DNA from: Adiantum capillus-veneris
Lineage: Eukaryota > Streptophyta > Polypodiopsida > Polypodiales > Pteridaceae
Reading direction: 5' to 3'
Length of the DNA: 64,000 bases
NCBI GenBank assembly: GCA_014529385.2
Contig: CM043949.1
Span: 109,703,977 to 109,767,976 of the forward strand
The translations under genes and the position numbers were made by a program. Shown here in pieces: positions 21,608-34,790 of this stretch; the stretch's first letter is position 1, and every line of letters starts with the position of its first letter. A model generated the notes under the pieces. That model did no database searches, was not told the DNA's origin, and worked only from the letters and a program-made list of their open reading frames with translations.

Positions 21608-22576
21608 TGTAAGGTGCAACGGAATGAATGTTTGAACTTTGCTCAAGATGAGTGCTCCGAATTGTGCTCAAGGTTCCTTTTCCTTATGGAAGGGAGAGCC
21701 TTCCCTTCTTAATGAGAGAGTGCAATGGACACAAACAAAGTGAATGGACACTGTGAGTGAAGGTGCTGAGACTGAGAGAGAGAGAGGAGAATGCGACACC
21801 AGAGACGTTGTAAAACCCTCCTCCGAAGGCCCCACTCTCTATGGCGAGAGTGGTCTACTTATGATTGCACAAATCTCTACAATGCTTGGACTTGCCGACG
21901 ATGAGGACGACGACGAGACGGACTGAAATGGGCTGAAATCTGCAAATCTTTATTTGCTGAATTCTGACTCTATGTAGGGGACGATGTCGATGACGACAGT
22001 ACGACGACGACGCGTTGAAAACGCAGATGCTGAAATCTGCGTTTTCCGGGCTGAATTTGTAACCTTGCACCGTGCGGCGAGGATCTGCTGCGGAAGGTGA
22101 GATCTGCGAGGTTTGGGACTTAATCTGCGAGTGCTAACTGCTGAAAACTGAAAACGCTGATGCTTGTGGGGATTCCGTCGCGAAGATGCTAGGGCTGATC
22201 TGCAGTCGTGAAGTGGTTTTGCTATGTCTACCAATGCCGAAGCTCCTCTGCAATGCAAAATCTCCAAGGCTGATTTGTCCTTGCAAAAACGCTAGCTTGA
22301 TGCTGAGTTGCCAAACCGCTAGGTCATGCAGTCGGGGGTCTTGCTGAGAAGGTGCTTGTTGAGCGGTGCTCCTGCTGCCTCTTCTGCCAGAAAGTGCTAG
22401 CGCTAGGTTTCTATTTATACAAACTTAGCAAAATGGCCCTACCTACTTTCCAACAAAAGTCACTTAAAAATAATAAGTGAAAAATGTCAAAAATAGGGAA
22501 AATAGGTCTATGCACTGTAAAAATGCTCCTGATGGGTTCTGATGGAAATTTGATAATCATGCTATGTGCAACCAGG
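21608..22576 (-). repeat. 5' LTR of element B (U3 start missing)
   Basis: Closely matches 18545-19505, then stops abruptly. The lost part is the outer ~170 bp of U3. Confidence 0.8.
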
Positions 22577-22639
22577 TTGACGAGTGCACCAAAAACTCGA
22601 GGTATCATGAGAGTGGTCGGTCTAGTTCGGGCTTGGGAT

Positions 22640-22871
22640 TGTTGGGTTCAAGCCCTGTGGTCTAAGCCCGTGGGAAACTCCCCTTATAGCATGCAGAGGA
22701 AAGTCCAGTCTATGTGGAGTGTGCATGGAAAGTCTCTTTTATATATATTGTAAGGCTTTTGTTTTAGTTAATACAAGCAAATAGAAAAGCGTGCTTTTTT
22801 TTATTTCCTGTGTCGAATCTCTCTCTCCTCTCGCTCGTTTTGCAAGCCCTCCTCGCCATCATCCCCCATAG
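22640..22871 (+). repeat. Right LTR of element G, fused to another LTR
   Basis: Matches 13393-13637 closely but ends at CCCCCATAG, where a different LTR end begins. The TATA-like TTTATATATATTGTAAGG is retained. Confidence 0.6.
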
Positions 22872-23006
22872 CGTTTTTGTAGATCATCAGCATGAAGCAC
22901 TCAGTATTCAGCATTTCAATGTTGTAGCATTTGTAGAAGTAATGTAAAGCAAGTACTTGCTCTTGCATCAGAGCAAGAGGGCCCTTGAGGGTGTTTGGGA
23001 CCCCAC

Positions 23007-23057
<51 letters not shown>

Positions 23058-23153
23058 GTGTTCGGTTCAGTCCTCTCAAGTGGAGTAACCTTGTGTTTGT
23101 GCGGAGTACTAGATCTGAGTTAAAATCCTTGAACCGTTCCGTTGCACCTGACA
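22872..23153 (+). repeat. 3' end of a family-A-like LTR
   Basis: It begins with CGTTTTTG, the word repeated in family-A LTRs, and ends TTCCGTTGCACCTGACA, close to the family-A end ATTCCGCTGCACCTAACA. A (TC)22 tract (23011-23054) lies inside. It is joined to element G's LTR through a shared CCCATAG. Confidence 0.45.
23011..23054. repeat. (TC)22 microsatellite
   Basis: Uninterrupted TC repeat. Confidence 0.95.
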
Positions 23154-23667
23154 GATCATTTGTCATTCTCAACAGTACACTATCTCATTAGTCACATCCG
23201 ATTGATGAAGGCGGCGAAGCAGATCTGGGTTCAGGCCTTAATCTTTATATGATCGAGTTTCTCCGATCAAGGATTCACGTGCACATCGTACCCTCTGATC
23301 GCACAAGAGCACCGCCAATGTCTGCCAGTGTGGGCACTAGGGAGTGTTCCCATACTCTAGCATTAGTCCCTGCCTAGGTGGTTCAAAGCATGTGAACTTT
23401 GAAGCACCTCTTATTAATAGGGTCAACTTTATCAATAAGTGACATGGTTGAGATTTGTCAATATTTTTCAGTCAGGATCATGCCCACATCACATGGCAGT
23501 GTACACCTCCCCAATGGCTCATTTTACACATCGTACAGACCACCTTGACGTTTACATAGCCTACACATTTTTACCTTGCGTTTGTACTTCCTCTAGGTGA
23601 TAGGCTATTGAGCATCTCCATAGGTCTCTTTTATACACAGAATACAGCCCCTTTCCTCGTGCGCGCG

Positions 23668-23716
<49 letters not shown>

Positions 23717-23873
23717 TATTGGAAGTGTTACTCATCTTACAAAATTTGGTAGTATAGAGCTCTGTACTGTTTTTGCTCAGCAGTTTTTCCCTGATTCGAT
23801 ATTTTACTATCAGAGTTATAGGTTTGTGTGGTGGGGCCTGCATTATAAAGGAAGAGTATTTGGTCTAGTTACG
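23154..23873 (+). other. Presumed upstream/leader region of the SAP gene
   Basis: Non-coding. It contains a (GA)n tract (23670-23714) next to a short alternating GC run (GTGCGCGCGCG). SAP genes often have a 5'-UTR intron; a CAG at about 23780 or the TATAG at 23817-23821 could be its acceptor, but I cannot choose. The TATA box and transcription start are not identified. Confidence 0.3.
23670..23714. repeat. (GA)n microsatellite
   Basis: Uninterrupted GA repeat upstream of the SAP coding region. Confidence 0.95.
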
Positions 23874-24356
23874 ATGGAGCAGGAAAGTTGGAAGATGGAC
23901 AAGGAGGAGATAGGGCGTCAACCTCCTGAGGGGCCAATATTGTGCTCCAACAATTGCGGCTTTTTTGGAAGCGCAACAACTATGAATCTTTGCTCACAAT
24001 GCTATCGTGATGTGGTTATGAAAGAAACCAAGGCAGCTGCAGCTATGCCAGGCAAGCAGACATTGGAATCGGGTCAAGTGGCTGTGGCACCTGAAGTTTG
24101 TAACCGAACGGATGGCTCCACCTCTTCAGCTGAGCAATCAAACCCCCTTGGACCCCCTTCTCAGCCTAACCGTTGCTTCACATGCAAGAAGTGTGTCGGA
24201 TTGACGGGATTTAAATGTAAATGTGGTAATCAATTTTGCTCCCTCCACCGATACCATGACAGGCACAATTGCTCCTTTGACTACCGCGCTGCTGCCCGTG
24301 ATGCACTAGCTAAGGCCAACCCTGCAGTAAAAGCAGAAAAGATGGACAAAATTTAG
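23874..24356 (+). CDS. A20/AN1 zinc-finger stress-associated protein (SAP)
   Basis: A 160-residue, intronless reading frame starting [12 protein letters not shown]; an upstream in-frame ATG at 23826 would add 16 residues that do not fit the family. Residues about 22-45 form an A20 finger, C-x3-C-x11-C-x2-C ([10 protein letters not shown]...NLCSQC). Residues about 101-137 form an AN1 finger ([20 protein letters not shown], then [17 protein letters not shown]) with the full Cys/His set. The end ([15 protein letters not shown]) is the typical plant SAP tail. Plant SAPs of this two-finger type act in abiotic-stress responses, and some bind ubiquitin or have E3 activity; the specific role here is unknown. 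Unusual: a Cys replaces the usual Arg/Lys after CKK in AN1. The frame is intact among dead elements, so it is probably a functional host gene. Confidence 0.95.
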   Translation: MEQESWKMDKEEIGRQPPEGPILCSNNCGFFGSATTMNLCSQCYRDVVMKETKAAAAMPGKQTLESGQVAVAPEVCNRTDGSTSSAEQSNPLGPPSQPNRCFTCKKCVGLTGFKCKCGNQFCSLHRYHDRHNCSFDYRAAARDALAKANPAVKAEKMDKI

Positions 24357-25800
24357 TTATAAATAGCTGGTTGGAAGCAAGCTTCTTATAGCTCTGTTTA
24401 GATTGGGGTCACCATTGGTGATTTGTATGTGATTCAAAATTGGAAGACTTGCATTTGCAAGTGTAAAGATTAGTTGTTTATAGATAGCGAATGGTTTTTC
24501 TACGAAAGGATCTATCTGGAACTCTGCTAAGGTAAGCTTTCCCATTTTTTGGCACGTGTTTGCCCTGTTGCATTGAGGTGTGCTTTGGACCTTGTGATCT
24601 TTTTGTTGCCCATGCTTGCGAACTCCCTTTTGTGTGGTCGAGATAACTTGGTCTTTTTGAATGCTTCTTGAGTTTGACCAATAACTCACTGTGCTAAGTT
24701 GCCCAAGATGGCGCGGTGTCGCAAGCCACAGCATACTCCCAGTGGCACATGAAATGCAATCTTTCAATATTGTGACTTGTCTGTCTACGTTTGTTTAATG
24801 TGTTCTTTCTATTACTCCTGTCCCGTAGGAAAGTGTAGTTGTAAGTGTCCTGATTTCTCTCACACGGGCACACTCCTGCATGACACAGCATACTCCCAGT
24901 GGCACATGAAATGCAATCTTTCAATATTGTGACTTGTCTGTCTACGTTTCTTTAATGTGTGTTCTTTCTATTACTCCTGTCCCGTAGGAAAGTGTAGTAA
25001 GTGTCCTGATTTCTCTCACACGGGCACACTCCTGCACGATGATAAGTAGTTGGTCTCTCTCTCTTTCTCTCTCTCTCTGGGGTCATTTACTAGCGACTGC
25101 CCGCATAATAAACAAGTGATCAAGTTACAAGGCCTGCCTAGCTTTTTGTTGGTTTAACAAAAATTCTGAGCTCCAGTCTTCTCTCTACTCTCACCTCTTG
25201 TTTTGCAAAAAGAGTATTTTGTTTTGAAAGACTTCTCACAGATAAGCTTCTCCAATCCTATGTAGCACTTATTCTACCGGGTGAGTTGGTTAAAGTCATG
25301 GCTTTCTCTTTTGGTATTGATCTAGACTCTGTTCAGTGCATTGTTTCTAGGTATGTCCAATAGTCATGCTTTGATCACATATTGATGTTTGTATGCACAG
25401 CTCTTTCTAATATTTTGAGTATGCTAGTTATGAGTGTTGCATCTTGCTGTTGAGTAGCTGATGGTATTGAATGGATATATGGCACAATCGTGGACTTGCA
25501 AAGAAGTTTACTCTGGCTCGACGATGAGGATATTGCTGTTTCTTTATTCTGAGGTTTTGTCTATTGCTAAACCCCATGGTCTGGTAACTGGTTTTCAGTT
25601 AAAGAGGTTAGTCGTGTGTTTATTTTTGCTTATGAAATATGCCTTCTTGGTTGCTGGCATGCTGATCCAAGTAGTGGTTACTAGCTGGACCTAGAGACAA
25701 AAGATGTTACACTTGGCTTGTAGTCTGGCCTTAGGTACCTTGGCATGACCCCTTCTATATATAACTTATAGCCAATGACCATAGGAGATTTGGGAGTACT
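24357..25800 (+). other. SAP downstream region and spacer
   Basis: No further coding sequence is recognised. The first part is likely 3' UTR. It contains a 157-bp tandem duplication (separate entry), a CT-rich stretch (25053-25078) and an AATAAA-like ATAATAAAC at 25106. Confidence 0.4.
24727..25036. repeat. 157-bp tandem duplication downstream of SAP
   Basis: Two head-to-tail copies (24727-24883 and 24884-25036), both starting CACAGCATACTCCCAGTGG and ending near CACACTCCTGCA. They differ at only a few positions, so the duplication looks fairly recent. Confidence 0.9.
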
Positions 25801-28212
<2,412 letters not shown>

Positions 28213-28324
28213 CTTGGTCTTATCTAGCATAGTGCATACAATTGGCCTTTCTCCTGAGCAAGGAGCTCCTTGCTTACCCACTCCCTCCCCCCTACGTCGT
28301 GCCCCAACTAGTCTCCGTCCCTAC

Positions 28325-28328
<4 letters not shown>

Positions 28329-28397
<69 letters not shown>
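28329..28397. repeat. (GA)n microsatellite
   Basis: About 34 uninterrupted GA units. Confidence 0.95.
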
Positions 28398-28399
<2 letters not shown>

Positions 28400-29049
28400 C
28401 AAGAGAAACACACTTTGAAGGTTTGTGGCCTTAGTTGATCGGAGATAATTTGGGCTTAATTGTGATACCCTTGATCATAGGTGATTTCTAGTAGGAATGG
28501 ATTACCACACAATGATTTTTGGAGATCAAGACCCATAGGATTATTTACCAACATGCTCACGCTAAAGGGTACAATAATGTGCATATATATTTACATATTG
28601 AGCACATACTAGACGATACATGTAATTATCAAGTGTAGTTGAGTGTGTACACACTGAAGATCTTTCAAGCTACACTTGCTACATACATAAATTTCTATCA
28701 AATTTAGGCAACATAAAGATAGGATGCCATAATTTCCCAATCAAAAGTCCTAGTCCTACTGCCTTGGCATAAAGGCACATTTAGAGTACCCATTAGAGAA
28801 AGTTGGAAGTCATCTCCCTTCTCCGTCCACAGTCTCTTAGAGTGTTATCTCTTGCATGGAACTTTTTAGTATAAAATGTCACTTCTACATAAAAATTGAA
28901 AGAGAAGTACTACCTTTTGAAACATCCGACAACAAGTTTTTGGCTTTCTTTATTGAAGTGGCGAACCTCAGACCACATTCCTCATCATGATGCCCTCTTT
29001 TATATTGCATACATAGAGATCACCCATTTGTTTATTTAGAGGAGGACGT
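28398..29049. other. Unannotated spacer
   Basis: No gene, repeat or signal recognised. Confidence 0.3.
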
Positions 29050-30360
29050 TGCAAAGGGAATGCTATTGTCTTTGGGGACATGAAAGCCCGCACGAAAACA
29101 TTGCAACATGATGCACAACGTTTTGATATACCATACATTTCAAGGGAATTGGAGGAAGTTCACTCGTATGATCATACTTCAATGGATGAGAAAGAGTCAG
29201 ATCACTTTTTACACATGTGCAATAGTATGGGCATGCTCGTTGCTGCTGCACATTTATAGAGTGGAACCAATGGATTTTACTTGTAGAAAAAACACAATGG
29301 GGATATTGTGATTGACTATATGCTACACTCTGAAGCCATCATGTTTTGCACAAAGAGTTTTTTGATTGGCCATAGGGCCAAACTTAGACCATCGAACCTT
29401 ATGTATTGACCTTACATGTGGGAAAACAACCAAGCTTGAAAACCCAAAGAGAAGAAATATTGTCTCTTTCTATGGATTTTAAACGAGCACATATGTATAT
29501 TGAAATGGTTGAGCAAAAGTTATAAATGACAAAGCTTCAACATGAGGCACCATTGGAAACTAAATGGACAGATATCAAGAAAGTTATTTGTTCTTGTGCC
29601 AAAGAATTCTTTGCCATAAAGCATGTCAAAGGTGTGAACAAATGTAGATCACACAAGAGGTGGCTTCATAAAGAGTGTCACAATGCTTGAAAGTCCTTGG
29701 TAAAGATAAATGAAACCCAATAGTTTCATGGTAAATGCCTCAAAGACAAAGGTTATGCTTGTGAAAAACTCTCAACAACGAGAAAGCATGAATTGTGTAT
29801 AATCAAGAGCAAGGAGTAGAAAGTTTTGAGTCCCTTGGTCTTGAGGATATGTGATCAAACACAAATGGTGTGAATGTGCTATGTATTTCCTTGAAGCCAG
29901 AAAGAGAGCCTACTATGCATTTTGAAACATGTGTCAGCAAGGATCCCCAAGAAATTTCTATCTGACACCTTGGTAATGCCTGCACTTCTTTATGTAATCA
30001 AAGTAAAGGATGGTAGCATTAGTACCTCCACTTGGAAAGAGTTTGAAAATGTTTGAAAGCATCTTCTTACAAACTCTCTCCAATTAAAGATAGAGACTTA
30101 CATGCTCCTTGTCCTTGAGCCAAGGTCACTTCACATTGAGGCTATGGGTATGGAGAGAGTTGTGAAGTACTTGATAAAGATGTACCGAAGCTCTCAACAT
30201 TGGCTTCCTAGAATTGCATGGGAGGTGAGTAACAAAGTTGAAAAGACTCAAAGAAAAATGTTGAGCTTGAGATGGAGGCAATACATCAAGAAATAGTTTG
30301 GCATATGGAATGCAACACTCTTGCTTTATGATGCATCGCTAGAAATCACAAGTAGTGAGG
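29050..30360 (+). pseudogene. LINE (non-LTR retrotransposon) relic, plus copy
   Basis: Two parts of a LINE polyprotein joined by an internal deletion. 29100-29470, in mixed frames, gives an endonuclease-like tail (ISRELEEVHSY, then DYMLHSEA, FLIGHRAKL). 29720-30360 gives the RT C-terminal side (NASKTKVMLVK, KRAYYAF, LEPRSLHIEAMGMERVVKYL, LPRIAWEVSN, then FGIWNATLLLYDASLEI). The second part aligns with the minus-strand copy at 31980-33290 (LESKSFPIEVVGTERVVEYM, LPKIAWEASH), which carries the RT core. The catalytic RT core is missing here. There are many stops and frameshifts. The copy is dead. Confidence 0.7.
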
Positions 30361-30460
30361 CTTTCTTATAATACCAATGTATCATGGTACGGGAAAAATC
30401 ACAAGGCTTTGCACTTTATGCATAGCACCATAGGAGAAATCCAATTTGCCAATGAAGGTT

Positions 30461-31052
30461 GTAGGCTAAATGACCTTTGAAGTTTTTTTGCGCTCTGATT
30501 AGTGTTTAGAAGAAATTCTTTAGAGGTTTCCAAATTTTTACCTCAATAAATCTTAATGGATCTCCAAAAGATCCTCCTCAAAAGCCCTTTAGATGCTATT
30601 CACACTATATGTACTTTGTTTTTTTTATAGTTGCATCACACGCAAAAGAATAGTCATGCTAGCTCCTTATACAATTGATCATTTATATGAGATTTGAAGA
30701 GAAGAGAGAACATATGATCCCTCATGACTGTCTGGGAAGATTCCCTTTCAATAGGACTTAGTTGTTGCAATAGGCTGGATGACCTTTGAATATTTTTTGT
30801 GTGCTCTGATTAGTGTTGTAGAAGAAAGTCTTTGGAGGTTTCCAAATTGTTACCTCAATAGAGCTTGATGGATCTCCAAACGATCCTACTTTAAAGCCCT
30901 TTAGATGCAATTCACACTAAATGTACTTTGTTTTTTAATAGTAGTCATGCTAGCTCCTTATACAATTGATCATTTATATGGGATTTGGAGAGAAGAGAGG
31001 ACATATGACTCCTCGCGAGTTGTCTGGGAAAAATCCCTTTCATTAGGACATA
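30461..31052. repeat. ~308-bp tandem duplication
   Basis: Two copies (30461-30769 and 30770-31052) starting TAGGCTAAATGACCTTTGAA / TAGGCTGGATGACCTTTGAA and both containing TACAATTGATCATTTATATG. The second lacks a short segment near GCATCACACGCAAAAG. It directly follows the LINE relic. Confidence 0.85.
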
Positions 31053-31364
31053 GGTGGGAGAAATGAGCTATGTAGTGTTTGTTGGTTTTGATAGAAATAA
31101 AGAGTTGCTAATTGTAGAAAATTGTAGTAATGGGCTAATTGAATCAATAGGTCAAACTTATGTGAAGATTTGATATTTGGAGCTTGATAAGAATTTTCTT
31201 GCATAATGCACACAAAGTGATACATCCAGATGGCTCAAGCTTGGTAGCCACCCATATTACTCCTTTAATAATAGGTTCTTACTTTAACCTTAAGGGTTTT
31301 GAGAACCAAACCCTAAGAGTCAAAAGGGGATGAATAGTAGAGAAAAAGAAATTTAAGGGAGATG

Positions 31365-31670
<306 letters not shown>

Positions 31671-31979
31671 AAATATGATTTGTGGGATCAAAGATACATG
31701 TGATGTTCTATGTGTGGGATTGATAAGTGATGTGATGCTCAAGGATATGACTGGGAGAGGAAATTATCTAGGTCTAGTCCATGGCTGAAAATGTGAGTGA
31801 AGCAAGTACGGATGTGAGAAAACGTTGAGCACCTTGGTAGTGTATGGCGCTCAAACTCTCAAACTTGTAGACTACAACATAATGTGCATAGCAAATGTGA
31901 CTCTTCTCCATTGCCTCAATGCCCTGTCTTGCATTGAAGGGAGTGGGAGCGTTTCAAATGGCTACAATAGTGTGTATCC

Positions 31980-33290
31980 TAATAAGGGGATAGGCTCAAG
32001 CATCTAATGGTGATCATGGTGCCTCCTTTGGTGAAGAACATGGTTTTGTGGTTGGGGGGAATATGGGTTGGTGTAATGTACATGGTTTTGTGGTTGGGGG
32101 GAATATGGGTTGGTGTAATGTATGAAGGGTGACCCATCGGATTCCTCCCAATCCATAGTACATTGATGTTATAGAAAAGATTGTGTGATGCCTCCCATGC
32201 AATTTTAGGAAGTTGATGTGAGGGGATCCGATGCATCTTTATCATATACTCCACAACCCTCTCTGTGCCCACAACCTCAATTGGAAAAGATTTGGACTCA
32301 AGAAGTAGGAGCATATATGGTAGCCGCGTCTTAAGGCTTGGAAAAAGTTTGTAGTTAAGTACTTTTGGCCATTCTCAAAAATCTTTCCAAGTAGACTTTA
32401 CGATGTTGTCGCCCCACAATTCAACTCCATAAAGAAGAACTAGTGTCACCAACGTGTCGAAAAGGTACTTCTTGAGAACCCAACACTATAAATCCCCCGC
32501 ATTACACATGTTCTCAAATGCATAATACTTTCTCTTCACAACTTCCAAATGGTGCATAGCACATTCGTACCACTTGTGATGGCTAGAACCTCAAGGCCAA
32601 GTCACCCAAGCTCTCAGCCACTTCAATTGCCTTGTTGGTGTACACAATGCATGGCTTCTTCTTATGGTTGGCTTTCATGGTGCAAGCATAACCTTTGTTT
32701 TGGATTTATTCACAATCAGCCGACTATGCAAGGAAAAGTTCTCAAGGAAAACCATTAGCTTTGCTGCATCCTCTAAAGTATGTGCTAGATGTATTACATC
32801 ATCCACATACAACAAAAGCATAATTACTGCATTGCAGATACTAACCTCTTCAATTTTCTCCAATTGATCAATGCATAGTCCAAAAAGATTTGTTGAAAAT
32901 GAGCCTCCTTATTGAACCCCAATAGTGCTTGCAAACATTTCCAAACTTCCTCTTTTGATGCACAATTGCATATCACCTTCTTGTAGATGTGAGAAATTGC
33001 AAGCATGAACTCACTTGGTACTTGAAAATCTTCCATACTTCTCCAAAAATTGTTACGTGAAACCATATCAAAGGATTTCTTGAATTCCACTAAGAAACAA
33101 TACAATTGCCTACCTTTTAACACGGTTTCCTCCATGAAAGCAGGAAGAGTGACAAGATGATCAATGAAGCTATGATGTTGATAGAAACCCGCCTGTCCTT
33201 TTGCATGCTTGCCAATCTTTTCACTCAATTTTATCATCATTGTGTACCCAAATAACTTCTCCCTAAGAGACCCAATTTTTCTAGTCTTGT
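31980..33290 (-). pseudogene. LINE reverse transcriptase relic, minus copy
   Basis: On the minus strand, RT motifs appear in order: QAGFYQHHSFIDHLVTL (finger region); LVEFKKSFDMVSRNNFW (motif A, with the catalytic Asp); a decayed motif B (LFGLCIDQLE preceded by a stop); MLLLYVDDVIHLAHT (motif C, YVDD where YADD is usual); NKSKTKVML. The thumb/C-terminal part follows through LYGVELWG, KSFPIEVVGTERVVEYM and IAWEASH to about 32180. These are features of an APE-type LINE. Stops and frameshifts break it. It shares its family with the plus copy at 29050-30360. Confidence 0.8.
32039..32122 (-). repeat. 42-bp tandem duplication in the LINE tail
   Basis: Two identical-looking 42-bp units starting CATGGTTTTGTGGTTGGGGG. 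On the minus strand they encode a 14-residue repeat (YITPTHIPPNHKTM) in frame. Confidence 0.9.
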
Positions 33291-33899
33291 AGTTATTTAC
33301 ATTCTATCACTGCGTGTTCAACAACCTACATTTTACTGCCTTGTAGATAGTTAAACAATAAACCATATATGTTTGGTCCATTCTCATTACACATCTACTT
33401 AATTCAAAATCTTTTGGCTGAGAGGTTGCCCATGGGTATTAATTCATTATTTTAAGTCTCATGATCTATCAATCTCACTGGGAGAATTCATTAAATCTCG
33501 AAGCAACTATATGCAGTCAGCCATCGCAATGGCAATACGCATAGAGAACACATATAAAGTGGGAGTTACATTAAATCAAGATCTCAACTCGTAGAGATTT
33601 TTTTTTCAAGGAGCATTGCAAGGAATTATTTTCAAGGATTTCCACCATATGGCTTAAGTCATTTGGAAGCTTCAATTGTCTTATCTACCACAAGATTTAC
33701 AAGGCAATTGGAAAACTTGGCAGCTTTTGAAGGTAAACCACTTTCACCTCTTGCTTATTGATGCTAGTATTCTGATTTCAAGCATATGGAATTCTTCTTG
33801 TTATCAAAAACTAATTTCTTTTATCATTCACCTCATCCATCATTTTTAGAGTATCTTTTGAAGAAGAGTCTTTTTGGGAGTTATTAAGTGTAAACCACA
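33291..33899. other. Unannotated spacer
   Basis: No gene recognised. Confidence 0.3.
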
Positions 33900-34790
33900 A
33901 AAGGAAGATACACCTACACCTGAGGCAACTTTAACAAAGCCAAGGATGAACAAGATTTAGACATACTCATCACTTCTCTTGATGAACCATATGTGCATTG
34001 TCTTAATGAAGCCTCTTTAACATATCATGCTTAGGCCATACTAGAGAAGAATTTTGGAGCTAAAGGTAAGCACTCAAAAGTTTCTTTCCATAAACCTCTC
34101 CAGAATCAACATGGAAGAACGAGAAAACCTCTTAAGATGTTTGGAGAATAAAGGCAAAGCTGGTAATTTTTTAAGTGTCCTGCCAAAGGAGCATGCAAAG
34201 ATTTTCACAGTGCTGAAGCAAAAAAACCCTTGCCCAATCTTGAAAGAAGTAATCAACTCATTACATGGAAAAGAGATAGATCAACAAAAGGTACAGTTAG
34301 CCCCAATGTAACCAAGCATTTATCATTTCTTCAAGGTCCTATGTCAAAAGGGATTGCATGCATTGTGAGAAAAAAAATCCATAAAAATAAATATTTCTTC
34401 GAAGTGAATTCTTGCCCATGTTGTGGCAAGACTAATCGTGCACCTTATAGATGCTACTACAAAGACAATGGCAAAGTTAAAATCAGGGAAAAGACAATGA
34501 GAAAGTCAGACTCATTGAAGAAGAAGAAAAAAGGTAGCCCCTCCCATGCTCAACTGGCTCATTGTAACTACTCTTGTTATAGGGGCCAACCTATGAGTAT
34601 GTTTGCTAGTTGCTCTTTTAAGTTAGAGTTGTTAGGATTATGTATCCTTGTACGATGGTTTTTCTTACCTCATGTAGGGAGTCTTTTCACTGTACTTTAT
34701 TTATTCAAGGGGAGGACCTATAATTCACTTTGTCTAGATTATCTTGGTTTGTTATTGAGTCATCCATACCCTTAGGTTTAAGGGGAGAAT
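33900..34790 (+). pseudogene. Ty1/copia-like gag relic with polypurine tract
   Basis: Decayed readings include QDLDILITSLDEPYVHCLNE and ERENLLRCLENKGKAGNFLS, then a Cys-rich piece (CPCCGKTNRAPYRCYY) that could be a damaged zinc knuckle, followed by a Lys-rich tail. At 34778-34790 a purine run (TTTAAGGGGAGAA) precedes TGTTGGGAC, a very common copia 3' LTR start. The gag assignment rests mainly on context and is tentative. Confidence 0.4.

Larger units (their letters stand above)
18545..22576 (-). mobile_element. Element B: second member of family A, opposite orientation
   Basis: On the minus strand: 5' LTR (right, 22576 to 21608, truncated), primer site 21607-21590, leader, ORF 21132-19683, polypurine tract just right of 19671, 3' LTR 19671-18545. 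It shares the LTR ends, primer site, polypurine tract and ORF with A. Its 5' LTR lacks the first ~170 bp: homology to its own 3' LTR stops after GTGCAACCAG at about 22574. No target duplication can therefore be read. It is non-autonomous like A. Confidence 0.85.
13393..22871 (+). mobile_element. Outer small LTR element G, apparently hosting A and B
   Basis: Two short LTR-like copies lie in the same orientation at 13393-13657 and 22640-22871, starting TGTTGGGTTCAAGCCC in both. The left copy is followed by a primer site (TGGTATCAAAGCTTGG, 13660-13675). After removing A and B, the internal DNA is only about 0.5 + 0.2 + 0.06 kb with no gene. It would then be a small TRIM-like or otherwise non-coding LTR element. 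The alternative is two unrelated solo LTRs; no target duplication can be shown because the right LTR end is replaced. Confidence 0.45.

Noticed and set aside
24727-25036. CRISPR-like array
   Set aside because: Only two long adjacent copies without spacers, in a plant nuclear context; it is a tandem duplication.
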